Shown here: positions 35,713 through 44,518 of the stretch, one piece after another
Numbering within the stretch: the first letter of the stretch is position 1
How the letters are laid out: each line of letters begins with the position of its first letter
Source of the DNA: Acidobacteriota bacterium
GTDB taxonomy: Bacteria; Acidobacteriota; Terriglobia; UBA7540
DNA: 64,000 nt
Reading direction: 5' to 3'
Assembly: GCA_021787735.1 (NCBI GenBank)
Contig: JAJYLL010000011.1
Coordinates: 1-64,000, forward strand
Translations under genes and position numbers: made by a program
Notes under the pieces: model-generated
What the model saw: only the letters and a program-made list of their open reading frames with translations
What the model was told of the DNA's origin: nothing
Database searches by the model: none

Positions 35713-38226
35713 ATGGGTGACCAGGAACTGATCAGGCCGACGAATGAAGTGCCTGTGAACATTGAAGACGAGATGCGGAAATCGTATCTCGATTACGCCA
35801 TGAGCGTGATCATCGGGCGCGCGCTGCCTGACGTACGCGACGGGCTGAAGCCTGTCCACAGGCGCATCCTGTACGCCATGCACAAGGAGGGGATGACCTC
35901 CGACAAGCGCTACACCAAGTGCGCCGGCGTGGTGGGCGAAGTCATCAAGAAGTACCACCCGCATGGAGACTCCGCGGTTTATGACGCGCTGGTCCGCATG
36001 GCGCAGGACTTCAACCTTCGCTACCCGCTGATTGACGGTCAGGGAAACTTTGGATCGATTGACGGCGACCCCGCCGCCGCCTACCGGTACACCGAATGCC
36101 GCCTGGAACGGTTGGCGGAAGAGTTGCTGTCGGACATTGCAAAGGACACGGTGGACTTTATTCCTAATTTTGATGAGTCCACGGAAGAACCCCTCGTTCT
36201 GCCCACACGGGTGCCCAATCTACTGATCAACGGTTCGGACGGCATTGCCGTCGGCATGGCAACCAAAATTCCGCCCCACAACCTGACCGAGGTCATCAAC
36301 GCTACTATCCTGCTGATTGAGAAACCCACCGCAACGCTCGACGAGGTGCTGAAGCTTGTTCCCGGACCCGACTTCCCGACGGGCGCCTACATCTACGGGC
36401 GAAGCGGAATCAAGTCGGCGTACGAAACCGGACGCGGGCAGTTCACCATGCGTGCCAAGGCGGCGATCGAGCGCCCGACCAAGGAAAAAGAGCAGATTGT
36501 CATCACGGAAATTCCCTATCAGGTGAATAAGGCGCGGGTGATTGAGCGCATTGCGAGCCTGGTGCAGGACAAGAAGATCGAAGGAATCTCAGACATCCGC
36601 GACGAATCCGACCGCGAAGGCATGCGAATCGTGGTTGAGATCAAGCGCGGCGAGCAGCCCGAGATCGTTCTGAACAACCTCTACAAGCATACGCAACTGC
36701 AGGAGAACTTCGGGATGATCATGCTGGCCATTGTGAACGGCCAGCCGCGCGAACTGCCGCTGATGGAAGCCATCCAGCATTTCATCGACCACCGCGTGAA
36801 CGTGGTCCGGCGGCGAACCACCTACGATCTGCGCAAGGCCCAGGAACGCGCCCACATTCTGGAAGGGTTCCTCAAGGCGCTGTCGCATCTGGACGCCATC
36901 ATCAAGCTGATTCGGGGTTCAAAGACACCGGCCGATGCGCGCACGGGATTGATGACGCAGTTTGACTTCTCGCAGCGCCAGGCCCAGGCCATCCTGGAAA
37001 TGCAGTTGCAACGCCTGACGGCCCTCGAGCGCGACAAGATTCAGGAGGAGTACGGCGAACTCCAGAAGAAGATTGCCGAATACGAAGAGATTCTGCGTAA
37101 CGAGAAAGTTCTGCGCAAGGTGATTGTAAGCGAACTGAAGGAAGTGCAGAAACAGTATGGCGATGAGCGCAAGACGGCCATCATCGACGAGCAGGCGGAG
37201 ATAGGCCTGGAAGACCTGATCGCCGTTGAGGATGTGGTGATCACACTCTCGCACTCGCAGTATCTCAAGCGTACTCCGCTCTCCACTTACCGCCAGCAGG
37301 CCCGCGGAGGCAAGGGACGCCTGGGAATGAAGACGCGTGAGGCGGACTTTGTCGAGGGGCTTTTTATCGCCTCCACCCACAGTTACATACTGGTCTTTAC
37401 GAACACGGGCAGGGTGCACTGGCTGAAAGTCTATGAGATACCCGACGTCGCCGCTGCCGGCCGCGGAAAGCACATTCTGAACCTGGTGAACTTGAACCCG
37501 CGCGAAAAGGTGGCCTCACTGGTGACCCTGAAGGAACTACCGGAAGAGCGCAAAGACATTGAAGTGAACGGCGAAACCTACGCGGCAGAAGGCTACGTGA
37601 CGCTTGTTACACGCAACGGTGTCATCAAGAAGACTCGCCTTGCGAATTTCTCCAACCCCATGTCGCGCGGCATTATTGCCATGAACGTCGATGACGACGA
37701 TGAATTGATCGGGGCCAAGCAGACGACGGGCCAGGACACCATCTTCCTTGCCACGCACGAGGGAATGGCCATCCGGTTCCCGGAAAGGGACGTTCGCGAC
37801 ATGGGTCGCCAGGCTCGCGGCGTACGCGCCATGACGCTTGGCGAGGGCGACTACATTGTCGGCGTAGAAGTAGTGGGAGAAAAGGAATTGATCCTTTCCG
37901 CCACGGAGAAGGGCTACGGCAAGCGCACGCCCATCACGGAATACCGCCTGCAATCGCGCGGGGGCAAGGGCGTGATTAACGTGAAAACTACCGCGCGCAA
38001 CGGAAAGGTGGTCAGTTCGCTGAGCGTGACGGAAGATTCGGAAGTCATACTGATCACTCAGCAGGGCAAGATTGCACGTCTGGATTCCGCCAAGATCCGC
38101 GAATCCGGGCGCTCTTCTCAGGGGGTCCGTTTGATCAATCTTGGGGAAGAAGACCAGTTGGCCGCCGCCTGCCTCATCCGGGCTGAAGATACCGAGGAAG
38201 ACGCGCAGGGCGTTTTGATCCAATAG
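35713..38226 (+). CDS. gyrA: DNA gyrase subunit A
   Basis: An 837-residue GyrA. The start [36 protein letters not shown] leads to the active-site tyrosine in AYRYTECRL (Y126). The quinolone region reads [19 protein letters not shown], wild type at the Ser and Asp positions. The C-terminal beta-pinwheel carries the GyrA box as [11 protein letters not shown] (about residue 528), which marks gyrase rather than topoisomerase IV, and a related QSRGGKG later. It forms A2B2 with GyrB and makes negative supercoils. A terminator follows at 38333. Confidence 0.97.
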   Translation: MGDQELIRPTNEVPVNIEDEMRKSYLDYAMSVIIGRALPDVRDGLKPVHRRILYAMHKEGMTSDKRYTKCAGVVGEVIKKYHPHGDSAVYDALVRMAQDFNLRYPLIDGQGNFGSIDGDPAAAYRYTECRLERLAEELLSDIAKDTVDFIPNFDESTEEPLVLPTRVPNLLINGSDGIAVGMATKIPPHNLTEVINATILLIEKPTATLDEVLKLVPGPDFPTGAYIYGRSGIKSAYETGRGQFTMRAKAAIERPTKEKEQIVITEIPYQVNKARVIERIASLVQDKKIEGISDIRDESDREGMRIVVEIKRGEQPEIVLNNLYKHTQLQENFGMIMLAIVNGQPRELPLMEAIQHFIDHRVNVVRRRTTYDLRKAQERAHILEGFLKALSHLDAIIKLIRGSKTPADARTGLMTQFDFSQRQAQAILEMQLQRLTALERDKIQEEYGELQKKIAEYEEILRNEKVLRKVIVSELKEVQKQYGDERKTAIIDEQAEIGLEDLIAVEDVVITLSHSQYLKRTPLSTYRQQARGGKGRLGMKTREADFVEGLFIASTHSYILVFTNTGRVHWLKVYEIPDVAAAGRGKHILNLVNLNPREKVASLVTLKELPEERKDIEVNGETYAAEGYVTLVTRNGVIKKTRLANFSNPMSRGIIAMNVDDDDELIGAKQTTGQDTIFLATHEGMAIRFPERDVRDMGRQARGVRAMTLGEGDYIVGVEVVGEKELILSATEKGYGKRTPITEYRLQSRGGKGVINVKTTARNGKVVSSLSVTEDSEVILITQQGKIARLDSAKIRESGRSSQGVRLINLGEEDQLAAACLIRAEDTEEDAQGVLIQ

Positions 38227-38332
38227 TACCCACGATGGAACGCTGCTGCGGCAACGCGCTTTGGGTCTGCCCCTGGCGCGTTTCCGCGAGCATCGGCAGT
38301 GCAAAACTGGTCTCTCCTCCCAAGAGGGACCC

Positions 38333-38364
38333 CGGCCGGAAACTGCGGCCGCTTGGTTTTTTTT
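38333..38364 (+). terminator. Rho-independent terminator after gyrA
   Basis: CGGCCG (38333-38338), a 7-base loop and CGGCCG (38346-38351) form a GC-rich stem, followed after five bases by eight T residues (38357-38364). It ends the gyrBA transcript before the peroxiredoxin gene. Confidence 0.75.
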
Positions 38365-38456
38365 AGGTCCTGAATTACGATTAGATATCGTGCAAGCGAC
38401 GGTTCGCCGCGCCGTGTACATGTACTTACCATCAAGCGCAAGGGGGATCACGTTTC

Positions 38457-39062
38457 ATGTCAGAAACAGTCAAGCTCGGGCAGAAAGTTCCCGAAATTGA
38501 ACTTACTACTTACGAACCAACCACCAACAAATTTGGCAGTTTCAAGCTTTCCGACCAGGTTGACCAGAAGCGGTGGACGGTCCTGTTCTTTTATCCCGCA
38601 GATTTTACTTTCGTTTGAGCGACTGAATTCGCTGCTCTGGCAGAGCAGCATGAGCGCTTTGTGAAAATGGGCTGCGACATAATCACAGTCAGTACAGATA
38701 CGGAATTCGTCCACCTGGCGTGGCGCAAGAGTGAGAAAGAGCTGGCAAAGGTCCATTACCCAATGGCGGCCGATCCCACCGGAAATGTTTCAAGACTGTT
38801 TGGCGTTTACGATGAGAATACCGGACTCGCGCTCCGCGGGACATTTATCATCAACCCCGAAGGCGTGCTGGTGAACTCTGAAGTGAATTTCTACAACCTC
38901 GGACGCAACATTGACGAGTCGATGCGGAAGTTCAAGGCCAACGTTTATATGTCCCGGAAAACTTCCGAGGTTTGTCCCTCCAAGTGGAAAGACGAAGGCG
39001 ACAAGACCCTTACACCATCCGAGGCGTTGGTGGGCGCTGTCCACGAAGCCCTGCAAAATTAA
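38457..39062 (+). CDS. Selenocysteine-containing peroxiredoxin (AhpC/Prx1 type), TGA at codon 54
   Basis: Reading from ATG 38457 (AGGGGGA ribosome site 9 bases upstream) gives 53 codons ending FFYPADFTFV, then TGA at 38616-38618, then ATEFAALAEQHERFVKMGC and a full AhpC-like protein to TAA 39062 (201 residues including codon 54). In Cys peroxiredoxins the motif is ADFTFVCPTE or ADFTFVCATE, so the TGA stands exactly at the peroxidatic cysteine. The protein otherwise is intact: STDTEFVHLAWRKSEKEL, LRGTFIINPEGVL, and the resolving cysteine C173 in SEVCPSKWK. A perfect hairpin follows the TGA at 38631-38649. I infer selenocysteine insertion; the alternative is a nonsense mutation or sequencing error. 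It reduces peroxides with a thiol partner. It is monocistronic between two terminator-like hairpins. Confidence 0.8.
38631..38649 (+). promoter_or_regulatory. Candidate bacterial SECIS element
   Basis: GCTGCTC (38631-38637) pairs perfectly with GAGCAGC (38643-38649); the inner T-A pair extends the stem to 8 bp, leaving apical loop GGC. The loop begins 19-20 bases after the TGA. Published bacterial SECIS criteria ask for an apical loop 16-37 bases after UGA, a stem of 4-16 bp and a G among the first two loop bases; all are met. The same codons encode AALAEQ, which family members also carry, so some symmetry could be chance. Confidence 0.65.
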
Positions 39063-39080
39063 CCCGGCCGAATGATCTCC

Positions 39081-39106
39081 CCGGAGGTTGGATTAAACTC
39101 CTCCGG
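39081..39106. terminator. Bidirectional hairpin between convergent genes
   Basis: CCGGAGG (39081-39087) and CCTCCGG (39100-39106) form a 7-bp perfect stem with a 12-base loop, between the stop of the peroxiredoxin and the end of the leftward gene. It lacks a T-run on either side, so its efficiency is uncertain. Confidence 0.5.
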
Positions 39107-39142
39107 ACACTCGCGCCTGGAGACTTGCGGCCCTGCCTCTAA

Positions 39143-39825
39143 TTAATACAGGAAGGGAAGAAAACTGCGGGTACGGCGGGCGTAGGCCTCGAATTCCGCG
39201 CCGTAGTGCGCCCGCAGGTGCCGGTCGAGTTCCGGTATGTTAAAGAACAGGAAACCGGCGAACATCAGCAGTGGGACAAGCATCGCCCAGGCCCGGCTGG
39301 TGATTAGCGCATAGCCGGTAAAAAGCAACTCATCCCCAAAATAGTTGATGTGCACAGCATAATGGAAAAGGCCGCCCGTGAACAGGCGGCCTGCGTTTTC
39401 CGGACGCTCTTTCCAGCATTTTCTCTGGAGTTCCGAGCCCGTGTTCAGCAAGGACCCCACGGCATAAAGAAGCACGCCGACCACGGTGACAGGGCCGATG
39501 GCCTGTGGATTGACTCCTCCGAGCGTCGCGAAGAGCACGTGAATGATGGCGACCCAAGCGGCGATCAGCACGATTTTGCCCCAGCCCATCTTGCGCTTCA
39601 GCAAATAGAAGGCCGTGAAACACACCCGCAAAAGTAAATGACAGCCGCGCCGAACAGCAACCACCTGCGGCCTGGCGATGCCAGGATCCAGTGGGTTCCA
39701 AAGTCGGTCCGCAGAGCCTCCAGACCGCCACCCAACAGCAGCCAGCCGCTCGCAGCCACCGATATTGCATGAGCGACCGTCAGGAAAACTCGGGGCGCCG
39801 CGGCATGATTATATTCGCCGTGCAT
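39143..39825 (-). pseudogene. DUF1295/isoprenylcysteine methyltransferase-like membrane protein, frameshifted
   Basis: The N-terminal frame (from 39825) encodes MHGEYNHAAAPRVFLTVAH and two helices to AAVIYF; a second frame continues RVCFTAFYLLKRKMGWGKIVLIAAW through GGLFHYAVHINYFGDELLFTGYAL and ELDRHLRAHYGAEFEAYARRT to FLPFLY. Adding one T to the TTTT run at 39630-39633 (plus-strand AAAA) restores AVIYFLRVCF and a single protein of about 227 residues. The C-terminal HYAVHINY...YGAEFEAYARRTRSFLP words are typical of the DUF1295/ICMT fold. Either a sequencing error in a homopolymer or a recent frameshift; function of the family is a lipid or protein methylation or reduction, uncertain here. Confidence 0.75.
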
Positions 39826-40036
39826 GAACGACTACTCCGGATGGAGGAGTAAGCCCGGGGCGAACCCGTGCCAGACTTGAGAATTCAATGGCCCTGAAAG
39901 TTCAGGGTAGCTCGCAGGAACCCTGATCTCAACCTGCCATCCTCCCTATACACGAGTAGAGAATCGGGGCCGGAAATCTTAGAACGGCTTTTTTTCAATC
40001 CGGTTTGATTAATGTAAGATGCTTCGGGGGGTTTCA
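39826..40036. other. Intergenic region
   Basis: About 210 bases between a leftward and a rightward gene; presumably holds both promoters. No element was identified with confidence. Confidence 0.4.
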
Positions 40037-40522
40037 ATGCTTTGTATTCGTCCGGCTGTGGCCGATGACATTCCTTTAATCGTTCAGCTTATTCGCGAGC
40101 TTGCCGATTACGAAAAGGCTCTGGAGCAGGCCGTGGTTTCAGAAGAAGACATCCGGCGCGACGGTTTCAGTCGGAATCCGAAGTTTCGCGTCGTTATTGC
40201 CGAATGGGGCGGCGAGGCTGCGGGCTTTGCACTCTTCTTCTATAACTACTCCACGTGGCTCGGCCGCGCCGGCCTGTATCTGGAGGACCTATTCGTTCGT
40301 CCCGCGTTCCGCCGCAAAGGAATCGGGAAGGCATTGCTGACGTTTCTGGCAAGGGCCGCGGTTGAAGAGGGCTGCGGTCGTTTTGAATGGCAGGTGCTCG
40401 ACTGGAACACTCCGGCCGTTGAATTTTACAAATCACTCGGCGCGTGTGTGATGAGCGAGTGGACTACAATGCGCGTCGCAGGCGAACCTTTGGAAATTCT
40501 GGCGTCGTTAAGCGAATCCTGA
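40037..40522 (+). CDS. GNAT family N-acetyltransferase (diamine/thialysine type)
   Basis: A 161-residue GNAT enzyme. IRPAVADDIPLIVQLIRELADYEK is the SAT-like N-terminus; YLEDLFVRPAFRRKGIGKALLTFLA contains the acetyl-CoA loop RRKGIG; and WQVLDWNTPAVEFYKSLGA is the closing motif seen in diamine N-acetyltransferases. It acetylates a small amine such as a polyamine or thialysine; the precise substrate is inferred from family. ATG 40037 follows a GGGGGG ribosome site; an earlier ATG at 40019 is possible. Confidence 0.88.
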   Translation: MLCIRPAVADDIPLIVQLIRELADYEKALEQAVVSEEDIRRDGFSRNPKFRVVIAEWGGEAAGFALFFYNYSTWLGRAGLYLEDLFVRPAFRRKGIGKALLTFLARAAVEEGCGRFEWQVLDWNTPAVEFYKSLGACVMSEWTTMRVAGEPLEILASLSES

Positions 40523-40689
40523 AGTGACCTCCTCAGATTCGCTCCGGATCTTGCATGGTCCAGCACGCTGAGCCGGAATCAGATGAACAAAAGTCTTTCC
40601 CTTGGCGTCTGTTTCTGTCAAACTTGGCCGTTACTCAAAATGTATCAACGATATCGCATCATCTTCTTTGTAAGGAGGCTTGTGGGTTT

Positions 40690-42057
40690 ATGGCTAGAGA
40701 CTCAATGACGCGTCGCGATTTTATGCGAGTAGGAGCGGGTGCCGCGGCAATCGGTTCTGCGGCCAAGGTAACAATCCTGGACTCGGCACGGACGATGGCA
40801 TCGCCCCGGCCCGTACCGCCTTCAGACAGACTTCGCTTTGCTTCGATTGGCACAGGAGTACGTGGTTGCGAGGACCTGGCAACGGCCCTCCGCGCGCCCG
40901 GCGTTGAAATGGTGGCGGTTTCAGACCTCTACGACGGAAGATTGATCGCCGCGCAGGAACACGCCGGCAAGAAACTCGACACAACCAAAGACTATCGCAG
41001 GATTCTTGACCGTAAAGACATCGATTTCGTCATTGTGGGCACTATGGATCACTGGCACGCAAAAATCGTGGAAGACGCATGCGCTGCCGGTAAGGACGTC
41101 TATTGCGAAAAGCCCATGACGCATAAGGTCCCGGAAGGATTCAGCATCATCGAAGCGGCGGAAAAGTACGGGCGTATGATACAGGTGGGTAGCCAGCGGC
41201 GCAGCGGTGTGGTGTTTGCCAAAGCCCGGGAGATTTATGAGAGCGGCGCACTGGGGCAGGTAACCGCTATCGAGGCCTGGATGGACCGCAATGACCCCAG
41301 CGGCGCGTGGGTCTATCCGATTCCGCCCGACGCAAACGAGAAGACGATCGATTGGGAGCGCTTCCTGGGTGACGCGCCCAAGATCTCCTTCAACGCCAAA
41401 CGCTTCTTCCGATGGCGGGGTTACTCGGACTACGGCGAAGGTCTGCCTGGAGACTTGTACGTTCACTTGCTCACGGGGATTTACACGATTACGGGTTTTC
41501 AGGCGCCACCACAGAAAGCGGTCGCCGGCGGAGGGCTTTACCGGTGGAAGGATGGTCGTGACGAACCGGATATAATCTGGACCCTCTACACGTTCCCGGG
41601 TATGACAGTCTCCGTGCGCTGCAACCTGAACAATGCTTCCCAGGGTGGTGGAACGCGGGTGTACGGGACTAAAGGGACTCTCGACATTCGAAACGAAGAC
41701 TCTGTTACATTCATTCCGGAGGACACTCGTCCGCAACCAGAGCGTTATTCTGTTGATGGCTGGCCCAAGCAACTGCGCGAGGAATACTGGGCAAAGTGGA
41801 ACCAGGAACACCCTGCCCCGCCGCTCAGCTCTTTGACTGCTATCGAGGAATCTCAAACCTTCCGTGCGCCGGATAACTACGATGAGGACCTTGCGCACAT
41901 GGAGAACTTCCTTAACGCCGTTCGGACCCGCAAGCCCTGCGACGAAGGTCCGGTGTTCGGCAACTGGACAGCGATTGCGTGCCATATGGCCAACTACTCT
42001 TATTTCAACAAGGCCGAGGCTGTCTGGGACGAGAAGGCCAGGAGCATTCGCACGTAG
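40690..42057 (+). CDS. Gfo/Idh/MocA oxidoreductase with Tat signal, paralogue 1
   Basis: A 455-residue NAD(P)-dependent oxidoreductase of the Gfo/Idh/MocA family. The N-terminus SMTRRDFMRVGAGAAAIGSAAKV is a Tat signal. The Rossmann half holds LRFASIGTGVRGCEDLATAL and VGTMDHWHAKIVEDACAAGKDVYCEKPMTH (EKP with catalytic Lys). The C-terminal half carries RWRGYSDYGEGLPGDLYVHLLTGI and closes with a HMANYSYFN motif. Such exported paralogues act on sugars or sugar acids. GGAGG lies 11 bases before ATG 40690. A close paralogue follows, with the shared motifs ASPRPVPPSD, CEKPMTH and GDLYVHLLTGI. Confidence 0.88.
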   Translation: MARDSMTRRDFMRVGAGAAAIGSAAKVTILDSARTMASPRPVPPSDRLRFASIGTGVRGCEDLATALRAPGVEMVAVSDLYDGRLIAAQEHAGKKLDTTKDYRRILDRKDIDFVIVGTMDHWHAKIVEDACAAGKDVYCEKPMTHKVPEGFSIIEAAEKYGRMIQVGSQRRSGVVFAKAREIYESGALGQVTAIEAWMDRNDPSGAWVYPIPPDANEKTIDWERFLGDAPKISFNAKRFFRWRGYSDYGEGLPGDLYVHLLTGIYTITGFQAPPQKAVAGGGLYRWKDGRDEPDIIWTLYTFPGMTVSVRCNLNNASQGGGTRVYGTKGTLDIRNEDSVTFIPEDTRPQPERYSVDGWPKQLREEYWAKWNQEHPAPPLSSLTAIEESQTFRAPDNYDEDLAHMENFLNAVRTRKPCDEGPVFGNWTAIACHMANYSYFNKAEAVWDEKARSIRT

Positions 42058-42140
42058 GAACTGCGGTTTCAATTCCAATTGAGATTGGGTAATTGTCCGC
42101 AACAACGCGGAAGCTATGTCGAAAGGGGAGGCTTATTAAC

Positions 42141-43511
42141 ATGGGAAACGACGGGATATCAAGGCGCGATTTTATGCGCAAAACGTCCACGGCGGCGGGC
42201 GCTGCGCTGATTGGCAAATCTGTCCTGCTTGAAACGGGGAACCTGGCGGCGTCGCCCCGGCCTGTGCCGCCCAGTGACACCGTGCGCTTCGGGATGGTCG
42301 GCATCGGGATGCAAGGTTCGGGTTTGCTGGGTACTTCGATCCGTCTTCCGGGTGTTGAGTGCGTGGCTGCTTGTGATCTGTATGACGGCCGGCATACGCT
42401 CGCCAATGCCATCATCCAGCGCGCAACCGGTAAGACGGTCCCTACAACCCGGCAGTACCACGAATTGCTGGAAAACAAGGATATCGACTGCATCGTTGCC
42501 GCCGTCCCTGACCATTGGCACGAGCGCATCATCGTTGACGCCTGTAATGCCGGCAAGGATATCTACTGCGAAAAGCCCATGACGCATGAAGTCAAGGAAG
42601 GGTTTTTGATCATCGAGGCGGCAAACAAGAACAAGCGGATCGTGCAGATCGGCAGCCAGCGCCGAAGTTCCATTATCTATGCTAAGGCCAAGGAGTTGAT
42701 TGATTCCGGGGCCATCGGCGATGTCCGGCTGATTGAGGACACGAGCGGAAGGAACACCCCTTGCGGCGCGTGGGTGTATCCTCCACCGCCCGACCTTTCC
42801 ACCAAGAATCTGGACTGGGAAACCTGGCAGGGATCTGCGCCGAAGCATTCTTTTTCTCCCATCCGCTTTGCCCGTTGGCGCGGATTTCGCGATTACGGGG
42901 AAGGCATTCCGGGCGACCTGTATGTCCACCTGCTCACTGGAATTCATTACATCATGGGTGTCACCGCGCCTCCTGAGCGCGCCTTTTCGGTTGGCGGCCT
43001 TTTCCAGTGGAAGGATGATGGGCGGGATTACCCAGACCAGATGACGACGGTTTACGATTATCCCAGCTTCCGCTGCATGCTTCGGGTCACGCTGGACAAT
43101 GAAGAGGGTGAAGTGGTTCGTATTCTGGGAACCAGGGGAACCATTGAAATCCGCGGTGAGGGACTTAGCGTTTCACCGCAGGATGGAAAGGACCATTCGC
43201 CCTGTTACTACGCCGCGAGCTATCCTCCCAAACTGTACGCCGAATATGTGAAGGAGTGGGAGGCGGAGCACAGGCTCATGCCGGGAACTGCAAAACCTAT
43301 CGAGGCCACCAGCTTCCATGCGCCTCCCGGCTACAACGAAGACGCGGAGCACCTTTGGAATTTCTTCCAGTCGGTCAGGACGCGGCGGCCGTCGGTGGAG
43401 GACCCTGTTTTCGGGAACAACACCGCTCTCGGGTGCCACCTGGCGAATTACTCCTATTTCAACAATAGTCTGGCTATCTGGGACGCAGCGGCCAGAGCCA
43501 TCAAAGCGTAG
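42141..43511 (+). CDS. Gfo/Idh/MocA oxidoreductase with Tat signal, paralogue 2
   Basis: A 456-residue paralogue of the preceding gene, 83 bases downstream and in the same operon. Tat signal GISRRDFMRKTSTAAGAALIG, then VRFGMVGIGMQGSGLLGTS, VPDHWHERIIVDACNAGKDIYCEKPMTHE and FRDYGEGIPGDLYVHLLTGIHYIMG; ends with CHLANYSYFNNSLAIW. The two genes are clearly a tandem duplication but have diverged in the substrate half. AGGGGAGG precedes ATG 42141. They may form a heterodimer or act on two related sugars. Confidence 0.88.
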   Translation: MGNDGISRRDFMRKTSTAAGAALIGKSVLLETGNLAASPRPVPPSDTVRFGMVGIGMQGSGLLGTSIRLPGVECVAACDLYDGRHTLANAIIQRATGKTVPTTRQYHELLENKDIDCIVAAVPDHWHERIIVDACNAGKDIYCEKPMTHEVKEGFLIIEAANKNKRIVQIGSQRRSSIIYAKAKELIDSGAIGDVRLIEDTSGRNTPCGAWVYPPPPDLSTKNLDWETWQGSAPKHSFSPIRFARWRGFRDYGEGIPGDLYVHLLTGIHYIMGVTAPPERAFSVGGLFQWKDDGRDYPDQMTTVYDYPSFRCMLRVTLDNEEGEVVRILGTRGTIEIRGEGLSVSPQDGKDHSPCYYAASYPPKLYAEYVKEWEAEHRLMPGTAKPIEATSFHAPPGYNEDAEHLWNFFQSVRTRRPSVEDPVFGNNTALGCHLANYSYFNNSLAIWDAAARAIKA

Positions 43512-43688
43512 TGAAAGGGGCAGAAACCCTGTGCCCCGCTGCGGATGGGTGTGCGTTCCTAGCACCAGAACGTTACCGATTCTCTGACGATCAATGAGAG
43601 AAAGCCGGCTTGGACGGCCTATCCTGATTAGGGCCTGAACAACTCAGCCTCATAATCCGGGCCACTGCTGGCTTCGCGAGTTAGGATC

Positions 43689-44270
43689 ATGCCTCACGAA
43701 CCTACAGCCGAGCAACTGCTGGCGGGCATCGCGCAGCATGACGGGCAGGCGCTGGCTAATCTCTACGACCTTACCGCGACCAACCTTTACGGGCTGATCT
43801 GTGAAATTGTTTCTGATCACAACGCAGCTCAAAACATCCTCAAGGAGCTCTTCCTTCGCCTCTGGAGGGATGCAAAGCGGATTGAAGCCGGGGGCGGTAG
43901 CGTCATTGTATGGTTAACTCTTGATGCCAGGGCGAAAGCCGTTGACTGGCAGCGCGGCCAGAATGGACTTCGGACATCGGCGCATTCCCGGCTCCAGGCG
44001 CTTTCGAAGCTGATGTCTTGGATGCCGGGGCGTGCAGATATGGCGGATATCGACAAAAGGCGTCATCTGCTGGAAAAACTGGTCCATCGCTTGCCCAAGC
44101 CCCAGACTCATTTGCTGGAACTGGCGGTTCTGAAGGGTTTCACTGAAACGGAAATTGCTCACCAGACTGAGCAGCCTCCGGGCCGTATTGAACACGAATT
44201 ACGCGCAGGGCTACGCTTTTTGCGACACCGCCTGCGCGCTGTGATGGGAACATGGAGTGCCAATATCTAG
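43689..44270 (+). CDS. ECF-type RNA polymerase sigma factor
   Basis: A 193-residue sigma-70 relative. Region 2 is seen in ALANLYDLTATNLYGLICEIVSDHNAAQNILKELFLRLWRDAKRI, where the usual D-A-EDV words are altered to HNAAQNILKE; region 4 in LLELAVLKGFTETEIAHQTEQPPGRIEHELRAGLRFLRHRL is the HTH. The pattern is like SigK/SigL-type ECF factors. AGGATC precedes the ATG. Its stop overlaps the following zinc anti-sigma gene by 19 bases, the classic sigma/anti-sigma coupling. Confidence 0.85.
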   Translation: MPHEPTAEQLLAGIAQHDGQALANLYDLTATNLYGLICEIVSDHNAAQNILKELFLRLWRDAKRIEAGGGSVIVWLTLDARAKAVDWQRGQNGLRTSAHSRLQALSKLMSWMPGRADMADIDKRRHLLEKLVHRLPKPQTHLLELAVLKGFTETEIAHQTEQPPGRIEHELRAGLRFLRHRLRAVMGTWSANI

Positions 44271-44479
44271 ATGACGTTTATGAGTTGTTCCTGCTCGGCC
44301 TGCTCAAGCCGAAGGAGGCCACAGAGGTGAAGGAGCATCTCGAACGGGGCTGCCCCTACTGCAAGGACCATCTCCGTGAGGCTGCACAGTCCGTTTATTT
44401 CCTTCTCTCCGTCGCGAAAGGTCGCAAGCCTCCAAACAGCCTGAAGGCTGAAATTCTGCGCAGTCTGCACCGGACATGA
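44252..44479 (+). CDS. Minimal zinc-binding anti-sigma factor (ZAS domain only)
   Basis: A 75-residue protein. CQYLDDVYELFLLGLLKPKEATEVKEHLERGCPYC holds the ZAS-like H29...C34-x2-C37 zinc site that binds sigma region 2/4 in anti-sigma factors. There is no transmembrane helix and no periplasmic domain; the protein ends with KAEILRSLHRT, so it must be cytoplasmic. The start overlaps the sigma gene by 19 bases. Full-length family members are usually 200-250 residues with a membrane helix after the ZAS domain; here the frame ends just before where that helix would begin. Confidence 0.75.
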   Translation: MECQYLDDVYELFLLGLLKPKEATEVKEHLERGCPYCKDHLREAAQSVYFLLSVAKGRKPPNSLKAEILRSLHRT

Positions 44480-44518
44480 AATCGGCGTCATGGGGCGACG
44501 AGGTCTGCTGATTGAATC

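Noticed and set aside
38661-39062. Short peroxiredoxin starting at the internal ATG 38661
   Set aside because: It would lack the first 68 residues, including the catalytic loop, and has no ribosome site there; the full frame through TGA fits the family end to end.
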